A stretch of 64,000 bases of DNA from Neocallimastix lanati (nom. inval.) (Eukaryota > Neocallimastigomycota > Neocallimastigomycetes > Neocallimastigales > Neocallimastigaceae). The translations under genes were made by a program, and so were the position numbers. Shown in pieces: positions 34,337-49,235 of this stretch; within the stretch, counting starts at the first letter, position 1; every line of letters begins with the position of its first letter. The stretch spans positions 391,001 through 455,000 of the forward strand of contig JACVTC010000079.1 in NCBI GenBank assembly GCA_016946835.1, read 5' to 3'. The notes under the pieces are model-generated. The model had not been told where the DNA came from and searched no databases. It was given only the letters and a program-made list of their open reading frames with translations.

Positions 34337-35302
34337 TAATATTTTATTTAAATTTACTTCATAAAAATAAATAAAAAATTTTTTTTATTGTATATTATTC
34401 TCTTATACTCATATACATATATCTTTATAATTTTAATTTATAAAAAATTATAAAATAAAAAATAAAATAAAATTACACAAAAAGCAAATTAATATTAAAT
34501 AAACTTTTTTTTATTATAGAATTAAAAAAAAAAAAAAAAAAATTAAAAAATATATAAGATTTCTGGTCAGTTAAATGTGGTATGTAATTTTTTGTTTTAA
34601 TTTATTTATTTATTTATTTGCAATAGTAAATAGTGTCATTAAGTTCTAACATTAATTAATTTCACTTTAATACTAGTAATAATTATTTTTCTTTTAACAA
34701 AAAAAATAAATAAATAATAATAATAATAATTCTACTACAACTTTTTTAATTATCTATCATCTCTTTAGTATTAAAGAAATTAATGACTGCCCATATATAA
34801 TAATTTTATTGATTTGATTCATTTTAGCATTTGATTTGATAATAAATTAATTATTATTGAATTGTAATTTTGTTTTTGTATTTTAGAATAATGGACACAA
34901 ATTTGTTAAATTATTAATTAATAGAGTTTCACTAATATTTATAACAATTTTAAATTATTAATTAATAGAGTTTCACTAATATTTATAACAATTTTAAATT
35001 ATTAATTATTAATTTATTTTCTTTTTTTGGTAATAGAATTTGTACAAATAATATTCCAATTTGTTTAATAATTAAATAAAAAAAAAAAATTAATTGTGTA
35101 ACATTAATTTTTTTAAAATATATGTAAAAATTTAGAGATTTTCAATTTGAAAATGTTATAATATTTATTTATATTTGTATATATTTATTTATATTCATAT
35201 TTTATTTATTTATTTATCTCATAATAAATTAAATAAAAATAAACAAAAAAAAAAATAAAATAAAATTTAAAGTTTAATAATTAGAATAATAAATAAAATA
35301 AA

Positions 35303-35334
<32 letters not shown>

Positions 35335-36753
35335 ATTTTTTTATTATAAAATTACTGTTGATCTTGTAAAATATTTTGGAATATGTTCTTTTTTTTTTTT
35401 TTTCTATTAACATAAATAAACATTTAATCAATAAAAAAAAAAAAAAAAAAGGATTTTTTTAAAAATTTTGTAAACCATTTAACAAATAATTATATAAACA
35501 ATATAAACAATATAATACAATTTTTTTTTGTGTTATATTTATTTGTATCTAAATTATTCATAATTTAGTAATTCTAATTTATATAAAAATATAAAAAATT
35601 TGCAATTTTGAGTAATTCAATAGATTAAAAAAAAAAAAAAGCTAATTTAATAAATAATTAAAATAATAATAAATAAATTGAATTTAATAATGATACATAT
35701 TTGAATATTTGATTTAGAAGATGTAGAAGATAATAATAATAAGTAAATAGAAATATATTTGAATTTTCAATAAAATTATAATTACGAACCAGAGTCTTTA
35801 TAACTTTACATTATAACTCATAAAAATAGTCAAAAAATTGAACATTTTTAATATTTAATATTTTTATTTTTATTTTTTATTTTTTTTATTTTTTTTTTTT
35901 TTCTGTATTTTTTACATTTTATTTTTAACTTTTATTTATTGTTGAAATTAAAGGATTTTATTTTTTATTTTTTATTTTTTTTATTAATTATTTCATTTTA
36001 TTATTTTTTTTTCATTGATTAATAATAATAACAACATTATTATTATATGTTATTTATTATTATTATTAAATATATAATCTTTTTATTATTCATTATTATT
36101 CATTATTATTAATATTAGTATTAATATTAATACTATTATTATTAATACTATTATTATTATTATTATTATTCATTATAATTATTATTATTCATTATAATTA
36201 TTATTATTATTTATTTATTTATTTATTTATTTATTATTAATAAGTTTTATTCAAACTAATTATTATAATTTTTTTTGAAAATTATAAACACAAAAAAAAT
36301 ATTTATTATTATTATTATTTATACTACTAATGATGATAGCTTTTTTTTTTTTTTTTTAAAAAAAAAAATAATTGTAATGATTTTATTGGTTTAAAATATT
36401 TTCTTAGTTAAGCTTAAAACGATTAGATAAAAATTTTAATGAATTAGGGATTTCTATTGTTGCTGTTTTTGTTTTTCCTTACAAAATTTAACTCTCTTTC
36501 TCTATATAAATAATAAATAAGTTTTTTTATAATATATAAAAAATAATAATAATAATAATAATAATAAATAATAATTATTATTATTATTTTAATAATAATA
36601 ATTTAAAGTAAAAACAAAAAGAATAAAATTTTTAAATTTCTTTTTAATATTTTTACAATATTGAACATTTCTATATAACTAAAAAAATATATATATAGTC
36701 TTAAATAAACAGAAAAAAAAAAATTTTTTTTTATTAGTTAATTATACTATATA

Positions 36754-36784
<31 letters not shown>

Positions 36785-37073
36785 TGGTTTTAATAAAAAT
36801 AAATTTAATTAAAAAAAATATAATGAAATAAATAAATTGGATAAACTGGATAAAAAAAAAATTAATAAATAAATTGGAATAAATAAATAAATAAATAAAT
36901 AAATAAAATGAAAAAAAATATATATTATAAAATATATATTTAATCTTTTTTATAAAAATTTATATATATATATTTTATTTTATTTATTATTATTATTATT
37001 TCATTTCACTTTATTATTAATTTATTTAATTTTTTTTTTTTTTTTAATTATAAAAACAATTTATACTTTTTTT

Positions 37074-37113
<40 letters not shown>

Positions 37114-37298
37114 GTATTATAATAAATATTTATCTTTAAAATTTGATTGTTTAAATTAAGTGTGGAACTTTTTTTTTTTTTTTTTAATTCATCCAATATA
37201 TCCCTTCATTTATTTATTTTGTTTGTTTATTTATTTATTTTATTTATTTTTTTAATTTATTTTTATTTTTTTTTTTTTTTTTTTTTTTTCATTCATCT
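32960..37298. other. Intergenic region between the two channel genes, no gene seen
   Basis: 4.3 kb of AT-rich DNA that must hold the promoter of gene 1 and the 3' end of gene 2, both on the minus strand. Contains A-runs and T-runs (about 33722-33760, 34037-34069, 34293-34333, 37078-37107), TTA repeats (33040-33080, 36140-36200), TTTA repeats (36205-36232) and the 44-bp duplication at 34906. The frames seen are all Leu/Phe/Ile low-complexity. Confidence 0.6.
34906..35008. repeat. 44-bp tandem duplication, 2.3 copies
   Basis: The unit starts TTAAATTATTAATTAATAGA and continues GTTTCACTAATATTTATAACAA; starts at 34906, 34950 and 34994. The two full copies are identical. It is the only non-microsatellite repeat in this intergenic region. 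Confidence 0.9.
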
Positions 37299-38101
37299 TT
37301 ATTTTTTCTTTCTTGAAGCTTTAAATTTTTGTTGAATTTGCCAAACGGCATAAACTACATGGAATGGAAGACCTTGCTTATTAACATCAATTAAAATATC
37401 ATTAGATAAATAGTTATCCTTAAAACCCATTCTAAAACTAGTTCTGGATTTAATACGATGTAAATTGTTTTTAATATGAGTACCTCTATGTTTACTTTTC
37501 TTTTCTTCTTCTTCATCATCAATACCGATAATTTCATCCAATTCAATAATATTACGATAAATATCATTATTTAAACTATAAATATCAAGGCTACTATCAC
37601 AACTTTTAGATCTTCCAATATAACTTAATGATAATTTTTCTGGAGAACTAGTTTCCGTAAAGGTCTTATACTTATTTAGAGTTTTTGGTCTATTTTTACT
37701 ACGGAATGCTTGTTCGGAATCACCACGTCTCATTTTTGGACGGGATTTAGATTTATCATCAAAAGAGATAGTATTCATTGAGGAATAAAGACTTGTACGA
37801 GGTTCCGTATTTTTACGAAGAGGATGAATCTTAAATTGATCATGTTGTGAAAAAGAATTATTTGGAATCGTTAAATTTCTGTTTGATTGATTTATGGATT
37901 GACATTCACTGGACTCATAACTTGAGGGCTCATAAGTTAAATTAAAATTGGTAATATTATCACTCATAGCATTAATATTATATGTTCTATAATCATTATT
38001 ACTATAATCATTATCATCATTATTATCATCATTATTATCATCATTATTGTTAACATTACCATTATCATCATTATTATTATTATTATTATTATTATTAATA
38101 A

Positions 38102-38141
<40 letters not shown>

Positions 38142-38143
38142 AA

Positions 38144-38183
<40 letters not shown>

Positions 38184-38196
38184 ATTATTAGCATTA

Positions 38197-38237
<41 letters not shown>

Positions 38238-40613
38238 TATTATCATTGGATTTATATTTGCATCAGCAATATTCAATGGTTTATATCTATCTTGATTTGA
38301 ATTAGAATTAATATTGGAAATGACAATAGGATTGAAATTTATAGGCTTATAATTAAATGGTTCATTATTTATCAATTTCGAAGCTGTAGTGGTAATAGTA
38401 GTAGTAATTGTAGTAGTTGTGGGAGTTGTAGTAGTTGCATTAATTATAGTACCTGTAGAACCAGTAGTAGTAATCATTGTTATTGGTGCCATCGTTGTTG
38501 ATGTTGTAAGATAATTTGAGTTTTGATTAATGGGATAACTTTCTTCCCGATAAACTTTATGACGATAACCTTTCAATTTTGATACTCTTTCCTTATCTTT
38601 TTGTTTTTCTATTTTATTATTCTCATTTTTTTCTTTTCCTTCCAACACACTATCAACTTCACTCAATGTAAAGAGATCATTATCCTTTATGGTATTGACA
38701 GAAAGATAATTAGGATTAGAAGCTCCTGAACTATGAGTAGAATGGCGCTTATAATAATGATTATCTTCATGATAGAAATAAGGATAACTCTTTTTTAAAG
38801 ATTTATCATTTAAAATTTTCAATTCTTTATCCTTTTCCAATTCTTTTTCCCTTTCTTTCTTTTCAAACATTCTATCCTGACCATCAAAACAAAATGCATC
38901 CCTATCTTTTAATTTATTTTGATCAAAAATACTATCAATTGAAAGATAATTTGAATTGGTAGAAGTTTCTGAAGAATAATGGGATGAATATTTTTTAGAT
39001 GGATAGCCACCTTTACGATAGAATTTATGTTGCTGTAACTTTTCTTTTGGTTTCTCTTCATTTCTATTATCTTTTCCGTCATTTTCATTTGGTTCATTTT
39101 TTTCAGCTATATCATTATTTTCATTTTTTCTCTCATTATCGTTCTTTCCATTCACTTCGGATTTTTCTATTTTTTGTTCATTTGAATTATGAATGTTATA
39201 AACTTCATTTTCATTTTCAATTGAAGAATGATTTAATTCATTCAAGGTTTCTGATGATAAATTATTCTTATTGATTTCAAATAAATTAAAAATTGTAGTA
39301 GTTTGTGTTGGTGTAGATTCTGTAATATCTTTATCATCTACTCCACTCGTTTTTACTGAATTAATTAAATCCTTAGTATACATATTTTGAATTCTACCAC
39401 TACAAGTATGCATATTCATTCTAATATATTCATCTTCTAATGCAGGTGTATTAGAATTTAAAGTATTATCATCATCAGTATTATTACTATCTTTTATATC
39501 ATCAACACTTTCAACTAAAATATGAATATTAACATCCTTCGGACTCTTTTTCGAAGAATCAAGCGAAAGAGCTTGAATGATCCTTCTATATATTCTTTTA
39601 GATTTTCCTATTATTTTGTCTTTATTTGTTTTATTTCGTCTTTTCTCTTCTATTGTACTATTTTCTAAACTATATATACTATTTTTACGTTTTTCAAAAA
39701 CTTTCTTTTCATAACCCGTTTTAACTTTTTCTTTTTCACGAATTAAAAATGATTCGGGTAATTCTTCTCCCATCCAACTATTTAAAAATCCAAAAATAAC
39801 ATCATGATATTTACATCGATTCTTATATACTTTAACATTTTTAAATATTTCTTCTATTGGAGGTTTAACAAGTAATAAACCATTCTCTCTATTTTGATTA
39901 CCCCATTCTGTTCCTTTTGGAAGTTTAAAACTATTATACATATTTACCAACTCTACAAATGTCAAATCACCAGATTTATTCCAATCATATTTAATCCACT
40001 GTTGATTGAAAGCATTCCAAACTTTTTCTAAACGAATGATCTCATCATGTTCTTCCAATACAGTAACAAAAGTATCAACAGTAATAGCAATAAAACTATT
40101 TAACAAGATCCAACTAAAAATTACTTGTAAAGTAATAAAATAGACTATTGCCCATCGAGAGCCACAATTTTCTTTATTTGGATTACAGTTATAACTTATT
40201 GTTTTACCTGAACAATCACCTAAGGCAAATGGCCAACCTTCCCCTGTACAAAATATAAATACTGTAATTAAACTATTGATAAAGGAAGAAAAATTTAAAT
40301 GGTCATTTAAGTAACTTGTATATTGAATATTTATACTTCCAAAATAATGATAACCAATAACGGCAAATACATAACAAATAATAAACATTAACTATTTTAT
40401 ATTGAAATAAATAAATATAAAAAAATAATAATAATTAAATTTAGTGAAGCATTTTTCATAAATATTATAATATAATAATATATACATTAGAAATTAAATT
40501 TTTCTGAAATTCATAATTTAATTATATCTAAATATTATATATATAAAAAAAAAACTGTTTTATTTATAAAAAAATTTTTTTTTATCTTATCAGTACTAAA
40601 AGATTATTTGAAG

Positions 40614-40654
<41 letters not shown>

Positions 40655-41278
40655 TACTATTTAAATTATTTATACTTACAAATAATACATTAAAAAGTTG
40701 AGTAAAGTTAAAAAAGATAGCAATACCCAATGCCTTTAAGCCTTTTGCATACTTTATAATACGTAAAACTCTTAGGAGACGTATAGAAGAAAAAATTATA
40801 GGAAATGTTGAACTTTTAATAAATAGTGAAATAATGGATGCAACCACAATACCAAAGGATAATGTATTCCAATAATCCTTAAAGAAATATCTAATTCCAT
40901 AGCCATAAAGTAATATTACAACTTCAATAGTATACAATATTATAAACACAATTTCTGAGTAATTAATTATAATATTAATTATTTGATTATTATTTGTACA
41001 ATCCAGCATCATTACTATGACGTTTAAGCCAATTATTCCAAAAGATATTCTATTAAAAATTTTGGTATTGATAAAGTATCTAACTTTATTTCTGAAAGAA
41101 GATTTTGATTTCTCTAATGGGAAATTTGGCTTATTTGTAATAATCAATTTAATATAATCTAATAACTTTCTTTGACCATCGGATAAATACTTTAATCAAT
41201 ATATATTATAAATAAAAAGAAAAATATTTCAAATTTAATATATTAAAATATATATTAATAAATATATAAAAAAATATA

Positions 41279-41356
<78 letters not shown>

Positions 41357-44300
41357 AAATATTTCTTTAATTGTAATTACCTGAATTCCTCTTAAAATAT
41401 CCTGATTTCTCCTTAAATTATTGAAAATTAATGCAGTAACTACTGCTAAGAAAAGCCAATTACCAATTAAAACTGAAAAAACAAAAAATACCGAATAACC
41501 TAAATGATGTTCATTACCTGTATTATCGGAAAGATCAACGGAATCCATATAACGATACATAATATCTGGCCAACCTTCTTGATGTGAAATAATAAAAGAA
41601 CTTAGCAGACTATCTAAAAAATTATCATAAGTTACTGGGTATGGATGCCATATTCTTGGTTCCGTCGTATTAGTATTAGTTACATAATTACCAACACAAT
41701 TCGTTTTAGAATGGATATGAGGATCACTGCATTTCCAACCTCGATTTACGAATAAAGAAAGACTAACAGAGGAGCAAATTAATAAATAAAATGCATAAGG
41801 AATTAAGGCTATAAATAATGAAGGTATCGTTTTCCAGACAGAAGTTGAAACAATTCGAAGTCCATCATGAATCTTGAAAAATTTCAAAATACGAACTAAA
41901 CGGAAAATTCTTAAAGTGTGAAATTTATTACCATAGCCAAGTACATTAAGAAGTGAAATAAGTACTACAACAACATCAATCCAATTATAGAGTTTTTTCA
42001 AGTAAGCTCTTTTCGTAAACAGTGCACCATAGGCAATATTATTAACTACTAAATCTAGAATAAAAATATGGGTATAAAATACATCACATCTATTTAATAT
42101 ATGATAAAATTTAGAGTCTTTAGGCCTTGGTGTTTCTAATGCTAACGATATGCAACTGGCAATAGTGACAATACCAATAATATAAAAATAAATATCATTT
42201 TTAATTATTTTGTAGCAAATATGAACAAAATAGGACTCACGATACTCTTTATGAATTTTTCTTATTTTTGAAATAAGAGGATTGATTAACTTACATTTTA
42301 TTTGACCTAATTTTTTCTTATTCTGCTTCAATTGTATATTTTGATTTGATTGTAATTCAATATTACCAAAAGATTCTGGTGCTGATGATGATGTTAATGT
42401 TCGAAAAACTTCATTGGAAGCTAAATAATCCATTTCTGTTATGTCCAAAGATCTAAAAGTTTGCTTTTGTGTTTCTGTTTTTATACTAATATTATCTTTT
42501 AAACCATCATTATAAACTTGTTCTCCTGATTTTGAACTTAAATTTGAATTTGAATCACTTACATTATGTTTAGTATTTTTTGGTTTTTTTAAACTATGAA
42601 TTCTTCTAATAAATTTCGGAGGAGATGGGGGTCTCTCACTTTCAATTTGTTTCATTTCTTCTATATTATTTTTTTTCCTTTCTTCACTTGCTTTTTTATT
42701 ATCTCTGAGAATTTTTGAAAAAACATGAGGGACATTAGTTTTTCCCCCACCTGTAATATGATGAATATTTTTGGCATCTGAAATTTTTATAGTAAATTTA
42801 TTTTTCTTCTCTTCAAGACTACCCTTTTCTTGATTTTCTTCTTTCAGTGAAGAACTAGTAGTTACTCGGCCGTCATTAAAATTAAATGGTGAATTTGTTG
42901 TAAATATAGAGGTATCTAAGTCATCAATTTCCTTATAATTAGAGTTTTGACTTTGGCTTGGTTCACTTCCCTGATCATCATTAATGCTTTCACATATGTC
43001 AAACATAGGTTTCGAGGGTAAGTTAGTTCCTCTTTCCTTTTTTTGTTTATTACCACTAATACCTGAAAGTATTTTGAAATTATTTAAATTATCCTTTTTT
43101 AAATCAGGTACTAAAGTCTTCTTCACATTAGGAATATCTTGTGAACTTTGATTCAATTCTAATGGGACTGAATAAGATTTAGAAATAGGCTCTCCCATTT
43201 TAAGTGGTGAAGGATTAGTTGGAATATAACGTTTACGTTCACCAGCTACATTAATAAATTTAAGCTCATGTTTTGGTTCTAATTTATTGGTAAGAAGTTC
43301 TGTCGAATTTTCTACATCAGTTATATTTTCAATACCTGTTTTTTCTTCACTATTATTATTAATATCTTTATTACTCTTATTCATTTTATCCTTTTTATTA
43401 TGAGACTCAAAAAGTTCACTTACAACATATTTAATAATATGCTTAGTGTTTCCCTTTTTATCGTAAATCTTTTTATAAAATTCATCTGTTTGAAGTCGAT
43501 CAATGAAAGCACTCAATAAAATAGCGACTAAGAACTGTGAAAAAATATATGCACCAACAATAATAATTATCACTGGAATTAATGTTGCATAAATTCCCTT
43601 TGATTCGTAAATATTATTTTTAATCGTGTCCCAATTTTCTACTGTATAAAGTTGAACCACCGAAAGAAACGAATAGTAAAAGTTTTCTAAGTTATTTTTA
43701 GGTTTATTATCAAATAAATTCATACCACCGTGAAAAAATTGAATTGTAAATAAACTAAAAATGATAACAGATAATATCCATATAACAAAAAGTGAAAATA
43801 ATGGTTTTGCTGAATCACAAAATACAGAAATAAGATTTGAAAGTTGAGGTAAAAATTTTGTTAAACGTAATATACGAAAAGCACGTAGAATACGAAATAC
43901 AGCTATACTAGAATCACTAGAAAAAGTTATTTCTAATATTGAGAGTATGGTGAAAATTCCATCCATAATATTATAAATAGAAGATTTCCAATAGCCAATA
44001 AATCCCATGACTATAATTTTTATGATCATTTCTATTGAAAATATTGAGGTACATACAATTTCAATATATAAGATTGAAGATGATAATTTACCAGAAATAT
44101 CACTGTTCACCATACAAATAAAAAGAGTATCAACAATTGTAATTAAAAGAATAATATTTTCAACCCATGAATTATTAATAAAGTTTTTCAATTTCTGTTT
44201 TAAATAGGTATACTTTGATCTTTCATCATTAATAAAGGTTTTACTTTTTTTAATATTATACTTTTTCTTAATCTTAATTTGACTTTTAAGACTTTGAACT

Positions 44301-45535
44301 ACAGTAGCGACAATTAATTGAAGTAAAAGCCAATTACCAACAATAATAATGAATATAAAGAATATTATTGATAATTTTGATGAAACATCTTCTACTCTAA
44401 AATATATTTCAGACCATCCTTCTGTGGTCAATACCTAAATAATATATAAATTATTTTTAATTATAATAATATATTGATTAATTAGAATTACAATCAAATT
44501 TCTACAATTTTTTTTTTTTTTTTATAATTCTTATTATTTTATTTTCGAAAAATAGAAAAAATAAATAAATAATAATAAAATTTATAGACATCAATCTTTT
44601 ATATTTACTTGAAAAATATTTAACCATGAAATAAATATATTATCAAAACTGACAGTCCCTGAATTAGAATTCTTTATATATGTACATGTATAATTTAATG
44701 GGCAATGATTGCCATATTTTGAATCAAGTGAACATAATCTATTATTATCTAAAATATTACCATTTTTATCAACACAATAATTTGACATTTTACCACCCCA
44801 AAAGGATACCGTTAAAATGCCTGTACAAGTAAAAAAGAACAATGCAAAAATACCAATATCTTTAATAATATTCATAGATTTTTTAAGTGCAGAGCATATT
44901 AAATTTGTATACTCCAGTCCTAATTTAAAATCAGATAAATATATATATATATTTAACAACATTAGAAATATATAATTTAGAATATATTTTAATAATAATT
45001 ATAAATAGATAAAAAAATATAAATTTATAATTTTTGACCTCTGTAACTATTGTAAGTATTTATATTTTTTTATTTATATTAAATAAATTATTAAAAAAAA
45101 AAGTCGTTTTTTAAAAAAAAAAATAAATATATATATTTATAGTTTTAATAAATATACACCTGGTACTTTGTCCAAATATTTAATAATTAACCATAACCTT
45201 AAAGAAGTGAAATTTAAAAGTCCATTTAATGAGGCAACACTAATTATTAAAACACAAACATCAAATAACCCCCAAAATGTTGTAAATGTCTCTTTAATAG
45301 GTTTTGCTGAAAAATTAAGGAAGAAATCGATAATAAAAAATATAGAATATGCCTTATCAAAATTGAAAAAAAAATAACTTATTATATTATGTCTGTCATC
45401 TTGATTACCATCTGAAAGAGTAATTGCACTAAGAATTAAAATAATAATATTAGAAAATGCGTAGAAATTGCTATTGAGAAGTTTATTTATTTTAATTTTA
45501 TAACTATCAACAAACTTTTGTAAATGTTTGTTCAT
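37299..45535 (-). CDS. Four-domain voltage-gated calcium channel alpha-1-like, gene 2 (5 exons)
   Basis: Exons 45535-45160, 44919-44609, 44434-41381, 41189-40680, 40391-37299; the sum is 7344 bases, giving 2447 aa, all GT..AG with consistent phase. Start: ATG 45535, MNKHLQKF, directly before I-S1. Pore loops TTEGW, TVENW, HQEGW, TGEGW give the EEEE calcium filter. S4 helices: domain I weak (two charges), II RILRAFRILRLTK, III LRIFRLVRILKFFK, IV IRLLRVLRIIK; so II, III and IV look voltage-sensing. After IV-S6, YDWNKSGDLTFVEL is a canonical EF-hand loop (D, N, S, D, E at 1, 3, 5, 7, 12). The ~850-residue tail is disordered, with Thr-rich and long Asn runs. Four introns match gene 1 in place and phase. 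The II-III linker (~400 residues) is continuous here but split by an intron in gene 1. A role in calcium entry is inferred from family. Confidence 0.9.
37990..38240 (-). repeat. Asn/Asp codon repeat in the tail of channel gene 2
   Basis: Plus-strand (ATT)n with ATC variants, read on the minus strand as long Asn runs broken by Asp and Val (NNNNNN, VNNNN, DDNDDN). It stays in frame through about 80 codons. It shows the triplet-slippage habit of this genome inside a real gene. Confidence 0.9.
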
Positions 45536-46345
45536 TATTATTATATTTTATTTTAAGATAAATACAAAATGAAAATGTGAATATATGAAGTAATTTATAT
45601 ATTATGTTGAAGATTATAATTTAAACTTTACAATATAAAAATGTAAAGTTTTAAAAATTTAAATAATAACTTAAATATTTGATATTTTATTTTATTTTTT
45701 TTTTTTAAAATAAAAAATTCTAATTATCGATAGATTTTATTATTATTATACATATTATATTTTTCTTTCTCTTGTATAGAAGTCATGAGTTGATATAAAA
45801 AAAAATATACGTTAACATTAATTTATGTTTATGTTTCCTTGTTTTTAATATATAATTTAAAAAAAATAAATTTAAATTTATTAAATATGTGTTGTTTTGT
45901 ATTTAAAAAAGTACTTAGTATACTGACAATTTTATCTTATAAAAATTAATTGAATACATAAAAAATGAACATTTTAAATATACTATATTTTTAAAATACA
46001 TCCTAAAAAGGATTAAATAAAAAAATAGATATATATTTGTAAAATTTTTTAAAATATATTAACAATGCCTATTGTACTATTATAAAGTTATAAATCTTTT
46101 TTTTTTTTTAATTTACTTATATATATATAAATATATATATATATATAAATTCTTTCTTTTTTTATTATTAATTCTTTATTTATTTATTATTTTATATTAT
46201 TCTTTATAAATAATATAAATATTCCTTATTTTTAATTGAAATAACTTTCCTAAAATAATTGTATATTAATAAATTTTGAAGATTTTATTGGTATATTTAT
46301 TTATTATATTTCTCAAATACTTTCTATTTTTACTTGTTCCTAAAA

Positions 46346-46377
<32 letters not shown>

Positions 46378-49120
46378 CATTTATATATATATTATTATCT
46401 ACTAATATAATTTGTGAATTTTTTTGAGTTTTTGAGTTTTAAGATTATTATTAATTTTAATTTTTATAAAAACAGAATATATATATTATTTAGTATAAAA
46501 AAAATGCAATTATTTTTAAAAAAAAAAAAAAATGTTAATAATATTTTATAGTCCAATTTCGATTAATTTAATAATTTATCTTCATTTTATTTTTCCATCA
46601 TCTTATATTATTATAATAAAAACTTCAAAAAGAAATATTAAAGATAAAATTTTTTTTTTTTTTAATTATTAAAATTATATATAAATTCGATAAATTTTGA
46701 TAATTAAAATATTAATATATTATAAATTGAAACTAGATAAATAATAATAATAATAATAAATTAAAAAATATATATATATATATTTATACTTCAAAATAAT
46801 TATTATTTATAGTTATTTTATTCGTATATACTTAAAACATTTTTATTTTTTTATTTTGTTACCAAAAAAATATACAATAATATTTTTTTATATACTTTAC
46901 ATTAAAAAAAAATATAACAATAGTCATTCCATTTTCTATAAGCATTATATTACCTATTTCTGGTTAAAATTAAAAATTTACAAATGTAATAAAAATAGAT
47001 ATATTAATTACATATATAGTTATATATATTGATTGATTTTTTTTTTTTTTTTTTTTGATACAATTTTTTTGCTATATTATTTACTTTCTCAAATTTCTTA
47101 TTTATTTAAAGTTATTTTACTATATTAGAAAAGGCATTAAGAATAATTAAAGTTAAGTTTCATGGATTAAGAATTATAATTAATATTTTTTTTTAATATT
47201 ATTTAACCTATTTATATATTTAATTTAATTAAATGATATATATACATATATTTTTTTTATTGCTTCATGGAATATCTTATATTCAATTTTATAATAATTA
47301 TTCTATTTAAAATTAATGATCTGTAATTATAGAATATATACTTTAATTTAATTAATAATATATTGAAGTACAAAAAATATTGAATATTTTTTTATAAATT
47401 TTAAAGTTTACAATTAAATTTGATTTTAGCCTTTTATATAAATGCAATAACAATTATAAATTAAATTATTATATATTTAAATCATTTAATTTAATTTAAT
47501 TTAATTTAATTTATATATAAAAACTTATAATTTAAAATATATTACAATAAATTTACCTTTTTGTATTTTATTAATTTATTTCATTAGTGAAAGAATAAAA
47601 AAAGCATATAGCCAAATTCAAAAATTACTATAAATTTTAAAAAAATACTATTTTTCATAGGAATTTATCATCGTATTTAAGAAAATCTTAAAAAAATTCT
47701 AATATATCCAATAATTATTGCGTTATTTAAATTTTCGATATAAATAATTAAAACTCTAGTTATTAATTTTATATCTATTTTATAAATTTTCACTTTTTAT
47801 TTTATAAATAAAAAATTCATTATATCAAACCTATATTACATATAAATAAAAAATAAGAATTTAATGATTATACAATATCATTTTATAATATTAATGATAT
47901 TAAATATATAAAGATACTACTTTATTCCCAGTACAATCCTTTAATAATTTAAATTTAATTATATTGTATATATATGATTAATCACATTAAAATATGTGTA
48001 ACATTGATAGTAATATTTAATTAAATTATTTATTTATTAAAAATAAACTTTTTAATTAAATTCAGTAATATTAATTAAACAGGAAACAAAATAATTTAAT
48101 AATTATACCATATAATTAATAATAAAAATACTTTCTATTACTAAATTATGAAAAGCTGGTAATGAAATTCATATATTGCCCAACAATAAAGATCTGTTGT
48201 TCAAACCTTTGTAGTAAAAGAACATGAAAATAGGAATGATATAATATAATTTATATTTACTTATAAAAATTCCATATTTTACTTGTAAACTCATCATAAT
48301 ATCTTAAATTAATTTAAAAGAAAATATTTCTTTTTTAAAAAATAAAATATTTAAAGACTTGGAATTAAAAATATGTGGATATGTGGATATATTTAATTTT
48401 ACTGCAAAATATTATATTAAAATATATATATATATATATTTGTATTTACAGTAATAATACAAATAATTAATATTTCTATATTTACTCAAATAAAATAATA
48501 TATTCTATAATTATGAATATTAAAAATTTTTAACAAATATATGAAATAAAATAATAATTATAATAATAATTATTTCTATAGTTTAGAAACCTCCAATTAT
48601 AAGTAATAATTAAAAATTTTCATCTTTAACGTACATAAATATAATTTTTCGATATTAAAATTATAATTAAATGATGCATTTAAAATTTATACAATTTTGT
48701 ACAACATAGGAATATTCCACTTTATATTTAATATCTTTAAATATCTTTTTATAAAATTCTTGGCTTTACCTTAAATTTTTATTTAATAAAATTTAATAAT
48801 TTAAAGTTTTAATAATAGAACTATTCTAATAAATATTAAATATTAAAATATAATTAATTTGATATTACTAAATAATAGTTTTACTATTTGATATTTTAAT
48901 AAATGAACATAAAATAATACACTTATTAATTGTAAGTATTATATATTCAATTTATAAAGAATACCAACTAATTGACCCCAAAATGGCTAATTTGAGTATA
49001 TATCCTTATTAAAAAACAAAAACAAACCAGTAATAAATAATAAATAATAATATTATTAATTAATAAATATTAAATAATAATAATAATATATAGTAATAAT
49101 AAATAAAAATATTATAATTA
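45536..49120. other. Intergenic region upstream of channel gene 2, no gene seen
   Basis: 3.6 kb of AT-rich DNA with short homopolymers (T-run about 46349-46378) and an (ATTTA)n run (47484-47512). Slightly less biased patches lie at 48150-48240 and 48960-49020; I could not assign them to a tRNA or other RNA. Should contain the promoter of channel gene 2. Confidence 0.55.
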
Positions 49121-49129
49121 GTATTCATA

Positions 49130-49235
49130 GAATGTGGTCCAAAACGCCAATTTTTTTTTGAAATTTTAATAAGCCATCTATTTATTTGTGGCTTTTAAAA
49201 TTTATATTATAACGCCATAAAATTTAATATAATTT
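49130..49235. repeat. Left long terminal inverted repeat of the MULE
   Basis: Pairs with about 55990-56089 in inverted orientation. Shared blocks: GAATGTGGT, CGCCAATTTTT, GCCAT..ATTTAT..TGGCTT and AACGCCATAAA. Moderate divergence, with small gaps. Confidence 0.65.

Noticed and set aside
24288-45535. Voltage-gated sodium channels
   Set aside because: All four pore positions are Glu in both proteins, the calcium pattern, not DEKA or DEEA.
48150-48240. A possible tRNA or small RNA
   Set aside because: Slightly higher GC and a TTGTTCAAACC string, but I could not fold a cloverleaf.
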